Source: Pseudobdellovibrionaceae bacterium (GTDB lineage: Bacteria > Bdellovibrionota > Bdellovibrionia > Bdellovibrionales > Bdellovibrionaceae). Taken from it: a stretch of DNA of 35,738 nucleotides. The notes beneath the pieces are model-generated. The model saw nothing but the letters and a program-made list of their open reading frames with translations. It was not told the origin of the DNA and searched no databases. The number at the start of each line of letters is the position of its first letter. Position 1 is the stretch's first letter. The stretch covers positions 1-35,738 of the forward strand of contig JABWCN010000045.1 of NCBI GenBank assembly GCA_013359135.1, written 5' to 3'. This document shows, one piece after another, positions 8,629 through 16,062 of the stretch. The position numbers and the translations under genes were made by a program.

Positions 8629-9293
8629 TAAAACACCCATCCTAGTCCTAAACTTGAAAAATTATTGTTTTTAAAAATTTTAGATTCACCGAAGTTTTTT
8701 CGGTTGTTATACATAGCTTCTATAGTTAAGCTTGAGAATAAAGTTTTACACCTTAATCCTAGACTCAGCTCACTAGCTTCAGAATGTCCTTCAGTTTCAG
8801 CTGAGGTTAATGAGCTAGAAACTCTATATGGTATAGTCTGCAAATTTACTTTGAATAATGGTTGCAAAAAAAAGTTCCAATCAACTATTAAACCTAATCC
8901 CAGCGACAGCGGTAAAGCCAGTAGCTCACTATTTTGATAAGCATAACTAGTGCCATTCACTAAACTAGAGATTAGCCCCTCTTTTCTTAAGAATCCAATA
9001 GAATAGTCGCTGAAAAAGCTTAGTGTTTTTGTATTATAAAAAATAAGTTCTGTTTCAATTGAAGGATAATTTGTGTTTTTATCATCAAAATGAATTTGAA
9101 AGTTATTCAGATCTAGTAAAGATTTAACGATGTTGGAATTAGTTAAACTAATCCCAACAAAACCTTGAGGTTTGTCAAATTTCCATTGATTTGAGTCAGT
9201 AAAAATGCTCTGAGCTAATTCTGTTTCAGCGCTCACTGGTTTTGGAGGCCAGGTTATTATAAATAAAAGTAATATTAAGTATTTATTTTTCAT
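8628..9293 (-). CDS. Probable outer-membrane beta-barrel protein, unknown function
   Basis: About 221 residues from the ATG at 9293, which gives a clean signal peptide (MKNKYLILLLFII...PVSA). A GTG three codons upstream (9302) is an alternative. The mature protein alternates short amphipathic strands and aromatic residues, with GLGLIVDWNFFLQPLFKVNL, ELSLGLRCKTLF and a terminal FSSLGLGWVF. The final phenylalanine is typical of BAM-assembled beta-barrels. I do not recognise a specific family. It is the first gene of the operon and overlaps the TolC-like gene by one base (TAATG), so the two are likely partners in the outer membrane. The divergent promoter region with inverted repeats lies directly upstream. 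Confidence 0.6.
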   Translation of the reverse strand: MKNKYLILLLFIITWPPKPVSAETELAQSIFTDSNQWKFDKPQGFVGISLTNSNIVKSLLDLNNFQIHFDDKNTNYPSIETELIFYNTKTLSFFSDYSIGFLRKEGLISSLVNGTSYAYQNSELLALPLSLGLGLIVDWNFFLQPLFKVNLQTIPYRVSSSLTSAETEGHSEASELSLGLRCKTLFSSLTIEAMYNNRKNFGESKIFKNNNFSSLGLGWVF

Positions 9294-9300
9294 AAAATTC

Positions 9301-9343
9301 ACATTTGTTAATTATTGATTGACTGACAATTAACATATGTTAA
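9301..9343. promoter_or_regulatory. Overlapping inverted repeats between two divergent efflux operons
   Basis: Two symmetric elements share half-sites. First, ACATTTGTTAATT (9301-9313) and AATTAACATATGT (9328-9340) form an inverted repeat matching at 12 of 13 positions with a 14-base spacer. Second, TTAACATATGTTAA (9330-9343) is a perfect 14-bp palindrome. They sit between the barrel/TolC operon (minus) and the lipoprotein/TolC/RND operon (plus). A dimeric repressor of the TetR, MarR or MerR type controlling both is a reasonable inference; no regulator gene is present in the window. Confidence 0.5.
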
Positions 9344-9410
9344 CTATCACTACAAAGCAATTTAAAAAAATATCTGTGTTGTTAGCATATTTTTCAAGGG
9401 AACATTTTAT

Positions 9411-9416
9411 TATAAT
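9411..9416 (+). promoter_or_regulatory. Candidate -10 box of the RND efflux operon
   Basis: TATAAT is a perfect sigma70 -10 hexamer, 29 bases before the preferred GTG start at 9445. I see no convincing -35 at 16-18 bases upstream, which would fit a promoter needing an activator. The inverted repeats at 9301-9343 lie 70-110 bases upstream. Confidence 0.35.
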
Positions 9417-9444
9417 GTAGCTTTGATTAAAAATGGGGGCATTT

Positions 9445-10458
9445 GTGAAATTAAATTTTGATAAGGTAGTTCAGTATATTTCAATTTTATTTTTGTTAGG
9501 GATTAATATCTCTTGTGGAAATCACAGCAGTACAGAAGATACTGTAAAAAAAGATCGAGAGCGCGCTCAAACAAAATCAGACTCAATTTATACCGAGTAT
9601 AGTACTATTTCTGGAAATTATCACGGAAGTAATGAAATAGGTGATTTTTTGCTACAATTAAAGCCAGCTTGGAATGCTGAACTTAATGAAAATCATATTC
9701 CTACTCCGATTATTCTCGGAACTTTATCTTTTTTTCCAAATGTGAATATAGCAGGAGCTGAGCCTGTTCAAATGGCTTACCCTATAAGCAATGGAAACTA
9801 TATGAAGAATACTGGAGATCTGACATTAAATATTGGAACTAGTGAAAATTTAACCCAAATGAGTTGCCATCAAAAAAATACGCAAGAATTAAACTGTGAC
9901 TGGTTTAGCGCTAGGGGAAAATTGAATCTTACTTTTAAACAGCTGGTTCAAGAAAAAAGTATTGTTCCGCTAAGAAGTCAAGGAGTCTATAAAGCTGAGA
10001 CAGAAGAGTACTTTATTGAGGCTACATTCAGAAGCTTTTATTCTAGTTCTAACGAATCTCAAATTTCAAAAATTCAAATTTCAGCTGAATTTGCTTTTAT
10101 TTCAAAAAAATCTGAGGCCCTTAAAAATTATAAAACGATTTTTAAATCAAACGATGGAATTTTAGATCCTTTTACTAACATTCTTTCCTTTAATATTCCT
10201 GGAGATAACCAGATTACCGTTAATTGTAAGTTTATTAGTAAGACTAATTTAGATTGCCAGTGGATTTCAATACACTCATTACGTTTTGTGTTAATTCAAG
10301 ACGTCACAAACAGTATTCAGGAGAACTCTCAAACTAAGTTAATCCCATCTTTAGAGGTGGCATCTTCAAAAGATGAAAAAAATAGTCAGACAGAAGTTAA
10401 AAAAATAATTAAAAAATCAGCTTCAAAAAGAAAATTAAAAAAAGATAGTAATTTATGA
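9445..10458 (+). CDS. Lipoprotein with two tandem C-x9-C-x-W domains, efflux operon leader
   Basis: I prefer the GTG at 9445: it has GGGGGC just upstream and gives a standard signal peptide ending at the lipobox cysteine (INISC). The ATG at 9433 would add four residues. Counting from that ATG (341 residues), the mature protein is a duplicated beta-rich module. Each copy starts with G-x-Y (G61-N-Y; G184-V-Y) and ends with C-x9-C-x-W-x-S (C145/C155/W157; C265/C275/W277). The C-terminal ~40 residues are lysine-rich. I know no named family for it. The stop overlaps the TolC ATG by 4 bases (ATGA), so it is made together with the efflux channel. A role as an outer-membrane accessory of the pump, or as a sensor of its substrate, is inferred from position only. 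Confidence 0.7.
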   Translation: MKLNFDKVVQYISILFLLGINISCGNHSSTEDTVKKDRERAQTKSDSIYTEYSTISGNYHGSNEIGDFLLQLKPAWNAELNENHIPTPIILGTLSFFPNVNIAGAEPVQMAYPISNGNYMKNTGDLTLNIGTSENLTQMSCHQKNTQELNCDWFSARGKLNLTFKQLVQEKSIVPLRSQGVYKAETEEYFIEATFRSFYSSSNESQISKIQISAEFAFISKKSEALKNYKTIFKSNDGILDPFTNILSFNIPGDNQITVNCKFISKTNLDCQWISIHSLRFVLIQDVTNSIQENSQTKLIPSLEVASSKDEKNSQTEVKKIIKKSASKRKLKKDSNL

Positions 10459-11735
10459 TTAAGATGATTTTTTTATTAACAATATTGTTGTTTTATACAT
10501 TAGCATTTGGAAAAGTTTTAACTTTTGAAGAAGCCGTGCAAATTTCACTAGAAAACAATCATGACTTAAAGTCGTTAAGAGATCAGGCTAATTCTTTGAA
10601 ATATAAATCAGCACAAAGTTTAGCTCCTAATTCTCCAACAATTAGTTATCAAAAAAGTGATATTTCTGGATTTGACCCCTCTGCTCAGTCAGCGTCTGAG
10701 ACAATAACTTTGGGCTATACTTTGAATTTTCCAGGTAAGTCCATAAGCCAAAGTCATATGTACAAACATCAGGCGGAATCGTTAAGGGAAGATGCCTTTG
10801 GGCATGAAGTGACTTTGATGAGTTTACTTTATATTAATATGAGTAGTCAGTATGCTAACGAGGAGCTTGTAAAAACATTGACTGATGAAATAAAAAAGAC
10901 AAAAGATATTATCTTAATTCAAGAGAGAAAATTTTCGACTGGACAAGTTGGACAAGTTGATATTCTAAACTCTAGAGTGACGTTAGCGAAGCTAGAACAA
11001 GAGTTATTATCTTTAAGAAATGAACAAATCCTTTTGAATAATGAATTTTACAACATACTGGGTAGGCCAAACGATACATTTACGGCTAAGTTAGAATCTT
11101 TTTCAGTGGTGACTAAAATTGATTTAGACGTCAATCAGTTGATTGAAATCATGAAAAAAAATAGATCAACTCTTAAGTCTCAAGACCATCAAGTTGAATC
11201 ACTTAAAAATTCTTTGACCTACAGCTCCTTGCAAGGACTTCCTGACTTTCAATTTACAACTGGAGTGACTCAGTGGAATCGTCCTGAAGCTGCGCCTATT
11301 TCTGGTTTAACAAGAGATTATAATTTTGGTATTACAATTACGATTCCTCTTTTCCTTCCGATGAATGAATGGCAAGGAATAAAATCAGCTCAAGCTGATT
11401 TGGAGAATGCAGAAAATAAAAGAAAAGCACTTCTAGCTCAATCGATTTCTGACTTATCAAATGCTTATGTCGCCTACAAAGCTTCGATTGATGAACTTGA
11501 GCGTCTAACGAAAGTTATTTTGCCAGCGGCAAGGGCTAGTTACCAGCTCACTCTATCCTCGTACTCTAACGGGAAAACTGATTTTTTAAGACTTAATGAA
11601 GCTAGGTCTACCTTCTTGCAAACTGAAAAAGATATTATTGTTAAAAGAAAAAAAATTAATCAATCCTATGTTGAATTGTTACAAGCTGTAGGATGTGAGT
11701 TTATTAAAAAGGATGGACCTCATGCTTGCCTCTAA
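10455..11735 (+). CDS. TolC-family outer-membrane channel of RND efflux system
   Basis: 426 residues, the usual length for a CzcC/CusC-type protein. A signal peptide (about 1-19, ending LAFG) is followed by VLTFEEAVQISLENN, the standard start of an OEP repeat. Two long helical repeats follow, each with the conserved coiled-coil pattern, including FSTGQVGQVDILNSRVTLAKLE in the first and YSNGKTDFLRLNEARSTFL in the second. It should form the trimeric duct through the outer membrane and periplasm for the pump at 12750-15914. It overlaps the upstream lipoprotein by 4 bases and the downstream adaptor by 14, so the whole set is one transcription and translation unit. It ends VGCEFIKKDGPHACL, with two cysteines at the very C-terminus. 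Confidence 0.9.
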   Translation: MIKMIFLLTILLFYTLAFGKVLTFEEAVQISLENNHDLKSLRDQANSLKYKSAQSLAPNSPTISYQKSDISGFDPSAQSASETITLGYTLNFPGKSISQSHMYKHQAESLREDAFGHEVTLMSLLYINMSSQYANEELVKTLTDEIKKTKDIILIQERKFSTGQVGQVDILNSRVTLAKLEQELLSLRNEQILLNNEFYNILGRPNDTFTAKLESFSVVTKIDLDVNQLIEIMKKNRSTLKSQDHQVESLKNSLTYSSLQGLPDFQFTTGVTQWNRPEAAPISGLTRDYNFGITITIPLFLPMNEWQGIKSAQADLENAENKRKALLAQSISDLSNAYVAYKASIDELERLTKVILPAARASYQLTLSSYSNGKTDFLRLNEARSTFLQTEKDIIVKRKKINQSYVELLQAVGCEFIKKDGPHACL

Positions 11736-12750
11736 GTTTTCATTGTTGATTGTGGCTTTTATATTTATCTCTACTGTTTCATGCACTAAAGAAGAAGAGA
11801 AACCTAAAGTTAGAGTGGTGGAAAAAGTTGATGATAACAGTGTCAAAATTAATGAAACCAAAAATATCATGATAGAAACTGTAGAAGAAAAAAACTTTGC
11901 AGTTGAGCTTGAGTTTAATGGTCGTATTACAGTTCCTGAGAAAGATATTTCTTCTGTATCGGCTAGAGTCACTGGGAGGATTGAGTCTTTAACTCAGTCT
12001 GTAGGTGATAAAGTGACCAAGGGACAAGTTCTTGGATACCTATGGTCAGCAGATTTGGCATCAGCGGGTGAAGAGTATGAAATTGCAAAAAAAGAGGGTG
12101 GAAGTTTACTATCGCTAACTGAAAAAAAGCTAAGATCACTTGGCGTTGAACCTTCAGAAGTCTCTAATGGTAAAACTATTTTTGCCATTAGATCACCTCT
12201 AACAGGGGTGATTTTAGATAAAAAATTAAATACAGGGTCAACGGTTAATGTTGGAGATATTATTTTAACTGTCGGAAAAATAGGGACTTTACAATTTGTA
12301 GGAGATTTTCCTCCAGAGCAAGCGATCAAGGTAAAAAAAGGAATGAAAGTTGCTTTTGACGATGTTCCTACATTAACTGCTACTATAGAAAATGTTAGTC
12401 CTATATCAGATCCAACAACTCATTTAGTGAAAATTAGAGCTAGTTTTGTAAGTCAACCAGGCCAAGAAATCCCCCAAGAGTCTTTTTTAAAAGCTCATAT
12501 TGTCTTATCAGAACTCCCAGCTTTAGTGTTCCCGATTAAATCAATCATAGCTAAAAGTGATGGAGACTATGCCTTTATTTCAGATGTTGGAGATACTAAA
12601 ATTTTTAAGCGAGTTAAGATTGATATTACATCTAGAAACTCTAAGCAGGTTGCCGTTAATTCAGCTAATTTTCCAAAAAAGTCATTTAAAGTCATTTCTG
12701 ATGGTGCTTTGTTGATCAATGATTCTCTTGAAGAAGGGGAAAAAGACTAA
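11722..12750 (+). CDS. Periplasmic adaptor (membrane fusion protein) of RND efflux system
   Basis: About 342 residues from ATG 11722, which has AAAAAGG nine bases upstream and gives a lipoprotein-like signal peptide ending TVSC. A GTG at 11695 and an ATG at 11713 are in frame but poorly spaced. After the lipid anchor comes the beta-barrel/lipoyl core (VSARVTGRIESLTQSVGDKVTKGQVLGYL), a short helical hairpin (about 30 residues on each side of LLSLTEKKL), the second lipoyl half (IRSPLTGVILDKKLNTGSTV) and the membrane-proximal domain. The short hairpin is as in CusB/CzcB-type proteins. It should bridge the TolC channel and the RND pump. It has no Met- or His-rich metal-binding tail, so the substrate is not indicated. 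The stop and the pump ATG overlap by one base (TAATG). Confidence 0.9.
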   Translation: MLASKFSLLIVAFIFISTVSCTKEEEKPKVRVVEKVDDNSVKINETKNIMIETVEEKNFAVELEFNGRITVPEKDISSVSARVTGRIESLTQSVGDKVTKGQVLGYLWSADLASAGEEYEIAKKEGGSLLSLTEKKLRSLGVEPSEVSNGKTIFAIRSPLTGVILDKKLNTGSTVNVGDIILTVGKIGTLQFVGDFPPEQAIKVKKGMKVAFDDVPTLTATIENVSPISDPTTHLVKIRASFVSQPGQEIPQESFLKAHIVLSELPALVFPIKSIIAKSDGDYAFISDVGDTKIFKRVKIDITSRNSKQVAVNSANFPKKSFKVISDGALLINDSLEEGEKD

Positions 12751-15700
12751 TGTTAGAGTCACTGATTCGTTTTTCTTTGAAACAAAAACTAATAATTTTT
12801 TTAGGTGTTGTGGGCTTAATAGCTGTTGGGATTTGGTCTTTTACGGTTTTGCCGATAGAAGCTTTTCCAGATGTTTTAAATGAATCAGTACAGGTCATTA
12901 CGCAAATGCCTGGTCAGTCAGCTGAAGATATTGAAAAGAAAATTACACTTCCTCTTGAAAGAGAATTTACTGGAATTCCTAAGATTAGGCAATCTAGGAG
13001 TGTTTCTGAATTTGGCCTCTCTGTAGTCTATTTAAGTTTTGAGGATGGAGTTGATAAGTACTGGGCAAGATCTCAAGTTATGGAAAAAGTTTCTACAGCT
13101 TCTTTACCAATAGGTGTTACACCTGATTTAGCTCCTATGGCGGCCGTGACAGGAGAGATTTTACGCTATGAACTTAAAGGTAAACAGTACACCGACAAAG
13201 AGTTAAGAACAACTCAGGATTGGGTTTTAGAGAAACAGTTTCGTTCCATTCCTGGAGTTGCAGATGTCACTAGTTATGGTGGTAGAGTTAAAGCCTGGGA
13301 TGTTCTTGTTGATCCTCTAAAACTCTCTAACTTTGGTATCCCACTAAGACAAGTTTTTGATGTTATTAGTAACTCTAATGTGAATGCTGGAGGTAATCTA
13401 ATAAATTACCCTAACCAATCCTTTGTTATTCGCTCTTTGGGGCAATATCAATCAAAGTCTGATCTTGAGCATGTCGGCATTACGAATCGTGGAGATGCTA
13501 TTTTATCTGTTAAAGAATTAGCGCAAGTCGTGGATTCTAACTTGCCATTACGAGGGGTTGTTGGCAGGGATGACAAAGATAATATTGTTCAAGGAATTGT
13601 TTTGCTTCGAAAAGGTGAAAATCCAGTTGTTGTTGGTCAAGCAGTTACTGACAAAGTGAAAGAATTAAATAATAGCAATTTGTTACCAGAAGGTATGAAT
13701 TTGCAGGTTTATTATAACCGAATGAATTTGGTTAATGTAACGACAAAGACAGTTTGGAAAAACTTATTTGAAGGTCTTGTTTTAGTTTTTGTTATTTTAT
13801 TAATTTTTTTAAGAAATTTGCGAGCGACACTTTTAGTTGCGGCCGTAGTCCCATTAAGTTTATTATTTGCATTTAGTATGATAGTTTTTTTTCATACTCC
13901 CGCTAATCTCATTTCTTTAGGTGCGATTGATTTTGGAATGGTGGTCGATGGTGCTGTTTTGATTGTAGAAATGGTTTTAACGTATTGGCATACACATGCT
14001 CATGTTAAGGATGGAGAAGGTGATTCTGAATCTAAGTTAGAAGAAATAGTTGCGAAAATTGTCAAACCAGTTTTCTACTCAATGATTATGATTATTATTG
14101 CCTATATGCCAATTTTTACCTTAGAGCAGGTTGAAGGTAAGATGTTTAGACCCTTAGCTTGGACTGTTTGTTTTACTTTGGCTGGAGCATTGTTGTTGTC
14201 ATTGTTGTTTATTCCAGCCTGGTTACCTTGGTTGCAAAAGCATAGCATGAAGGCAAGCCAACATGAAGATCCGAAATGGTTAGTCTACTTAAAAACCAAC
14301 TATCAAAGGATTTTGTTGCACTATGATCGCTCACCAGGCTTGTTATTTAAGCATGTGATTTTACTAGTAGTGGTAGGTTTTTTTGCTATTAAAAATACAG
14401 GAACTGAGTTTTTGCCTGAACTAGATGAAGGAGCTTTATGGATTAGAGCTAGTTTTCCACACTCATTGGCTATGGAGGAAGGTAAGAAAGTAGCTCAAAA
14501 GATTAGAAAAATCATTAAGTCTCAAGAAGAGGTTGTAACAGTGATTTCTCAGTTGGGTGGTCCTGAAGATGGAACTGATCCTAATTTATTTGATAACTCA
14601 GAATTTTTTGTCGATCTAAAACCACGAGTTGAATGGAAAAGGTTTTCACATCAAAGAGAGAAATTAATAGATCATCTTCGTGAAGAGTTAGAACATATTC
14701 CAGGAATTGAATTAAGTATTTCTCAACCTATTGCTGATAATGTAGAAGAGGCTGTATCAGGGGTTAAAGGAAAAAATGCTGCCAAAATTTATGGACCAGA
14801 TCTTGAGGTTTTGAAAAAAACTGCCACAGAAATTGGTGAACTGATAAGAAGTGTAAAGGGTACTGTTGAAGTTGGAATTACTTCGTCTACACCTTTAGTT
14901 CCTCATTTAACAGTGAAAGTAGATCGTGTTAAAGTCGCTCAGTCTGGTTTAAATCTACAAGATGTTAATGATCTTGTAGAAATTGCTGTCGGTGGCAAGA
15001 CGGTGACTCAGGTGTATGAGGGAGAGACCAAAATTGATGTCGTCTTAAAAGCTCCGGAAAAGTATCGTAGTACCATGCAAAATATTAAAGACTTACCATT
15101 GACCTTGAGCTCGGGGAAAAGAATTTTATTAAGCCAAGTTGCCGAGGTTAAAATGGAAGATTCACCTCAGGCGATATTCCGTGAAAATGGTTCAAGACGT
15201 ATTGGTGTTAAATTCAATGTCGAAGAGCGTGATTTAGGTTCAGTCATGAAAGATATTTTTGCTAAATTCAAAGATTTTAAAATCCCTACTGGTTATCAGG
15301 TGACTTGGGGTGGTGAATATGAAAATCAACAGCGAGCAATGAAACGACTTTCTTTTGCAGTACCACTGACTGTTCTTATGCTTTCTGTTTTACTGTTTGT
15401 TTTATTGAAAGATGTCAGTTTAGTTGGAGTAGTTCTTTTCAATTTAATTCTGAGTTCTACAGGTGGTGCTATTCTTCTTTTTTTAAGAGGCATTCCATTC
15501 TCCGTTTCAGCAGGTGTTGGTGTATTAGCATTGCTTGGTGTGGTATCGTTAAGTAGCGTAACTTTGACAAGTGAATATGTGACACAAAAAAAAGATATTT
15601 CTGATCCTTGGCAGAATTTACTGAAGGCTTGTGATAATTTATTTAGGCCTATTTTGATGACAGCAATGCTTGCGGCTTTAGCAATTTTACCGGCAGCTAT

Positions 15701-15914
15701 TAGCACTGGAATGGGATCAGAGACCCAAAGACCATTGGCTACGATTGTTATTGGTGGACTGATGACAGCGATTCCTTCAACTTTATTTGTTCTTCCTTTA
15801 CTTATTAAACATTTGGAGCATGGAACCATGAGAGTACTGTTCTTAGATACTCTAAAGGAAATAAAAAACGATCTTTTCTTCTTGAGAAAAATTATTTTTA
15901 AGAAGAAAAAATAA
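12750..15914 (+). CDS. RND efflux pump, heavy-metal (CzcA-like) class
   Basis: 1054 residues: inner-membrane proton-driven trimeric pump with TM1 at about 10-32, a large periplasmic loop, TM2-TM6 (about 335-490), TM7 near 540, a second loop and TM8-TM12 (about 865-1020). The TM4 signature DFGMVVDGAVLIVE carries D394, D400 and E407. These have the same spacing as the three acidic residues essential in Cupriavidus CzcA (D402/D408/E415). This DFGxxxDGA form is typical of divalent-cation pumps (Co/Zn/Cd/Ni) rather than the Cu/Ag CusA type. The usual VEN is VEM here and is followed by a histidine-rich loop (WHTHAH, 413-418). It is the last gene of the operon, with the TolC channel and adaptor directly upstream. 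The exact metal is not certain, and a non-metal substrate is possible. Confidence 0.9.
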   Translation: MLESLIRFSLKQKLIIFLGVVGLIAVGIWSFTVLPIEAFPDVLNESVQVITQMPGQSAEDIEKKITLPLEREFTGIPKIRQSRSVSEFGLSVVYLSFEDGVDKYWARSQVMEKVSTASLPIGVTPDLAPMAAVTGEILRYELKGKQYTDKELRTTQDWVLEKQFRSIPGVADVTSYGGRVKAWDVLVDPLKLSNFGIPLRQVFDVISNSNVNAGGNLINYPNQSFVIRSLGQYQSKSDLEHVGITNRGDAILSVKELAQVVDSNLPLRGVVGRDDKDNIVQGIVLLRKGENPVVVGQAVTDKVKELNNSNLLPEGMNLQVYYNRMNLVNVTTKTVWKNLFEGLVLVFVILLIFLRNLRATLLVAAVVPLSLLFAFSMIVFFHTPANLISLGAIDFGMVVDGAVLIVEMVLTYWHTHAHVKDGEGDSESKLEEIVAKIVKPVFYSMIMIIIAYMPIFTLEQVEGKMFRPLAWTVCFTLAGALLLSLLFIPAWLPWLQKHSMKASQHEDPKWLVYLKTNYQRILLHYDRSPGLLFKHVILLVVVGFFAIKNTGTEFLPELDEGALWIRASFPHSLAMEEGKKVAQKIRKIIKSQEEVVTVISQLGGPEDGTDPNLFDNSEFFVDLKPRVEWKRFSHQREKLIDHLREELEHIPGIELSISQPIADNVEEAVSGVKGKNAAKIYGPDLEVLKKTATEIGELIRSVKGTVEVGITSSTPLVPHLTVKVDRVKVAQSGLNLQDVNDLVEIAVGGKTVTQVYEGETKIDVVLKAPEKYRSTMQNIKDLPLTLSSGKRILLSQVAEVKMEDSPQAIFRENGSRRIGVKFNVEERDLGSVMKDIFAKFKDFKIPTGYQVTWGGEYENQQRAMKRLSFAVPLTVLMLSVLLFVLLKDVSLVGVVLFNLILSSTGGAILLFLRGIPFSVSAGVGVLALLGVVSLSSVTLTSEYVTQKKDISDPWQNLLKACDNLFRPILMTAMLAALAILPAAISTGMGSETQRPLATIVIGGLMTAIPSTLFVLPLLIKHLEHGTMRVLFLDTLKEIKNDLFFLRKIIFKKKK

Positions 15915-15966
15915 TTTTATTCTCGTTGAAATTAAATATATTTTATTCTCGTTGAAATTAAATATA
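15915..15966. repeat. Perfect 26-bp tandem duplication after the RND pump gene
   Basis: Two identical 26-base units at 15915-15940 and 15941-15966, each beginning TTTTATTCTCGTTGAAATTA. They start at the base after the pump's TAA stop, and a third unit is begun (three matching bases). It looks like a simple slippage or duplication event in the 148-base gap between two convergent pump genes. Confidence 0.9.
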
Positions 15967-15996
15967 TTTGAACAATATAAAAATTAAAATAAATAC

Positions 15997-16034
15997 TTAA
16001 ACTAGCTCACTAGGTTTAAAAGAGTAGTTAATTT
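15997..16034 (+). terminator. Possible terminator of the plus-strand RND operon
   Basis: The arms TTAAACTAG (15997-16005) and CTAGGTTTAA (16010-16019) pair with one bulge around a 4-base loop. A run of seven T follows after an 11-base AT-rich spacer. The stem is weak and the spacing long, so this is tentative. Confidence 0.3.
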
Positions 16035-16062
16035 TTTTGTAAGTGCATATTTTTATTTAAAA

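Noticed and set aside
11679-12329. Minus-strand ORFs opposite the adaptor gene
   Set aside because: They are Ser/Pro-rich shadows of the adaptor coding strand. The adaptor frame has clear domain motifs, and overlapping operon junctions support it.
15326-15829. 167-codon minus-strand ORF inside the RND pump gene
   Set aside because: It is antisense to the TM8-TM12 coding part, with no start signals or domain. The pump frame is unmistakable.
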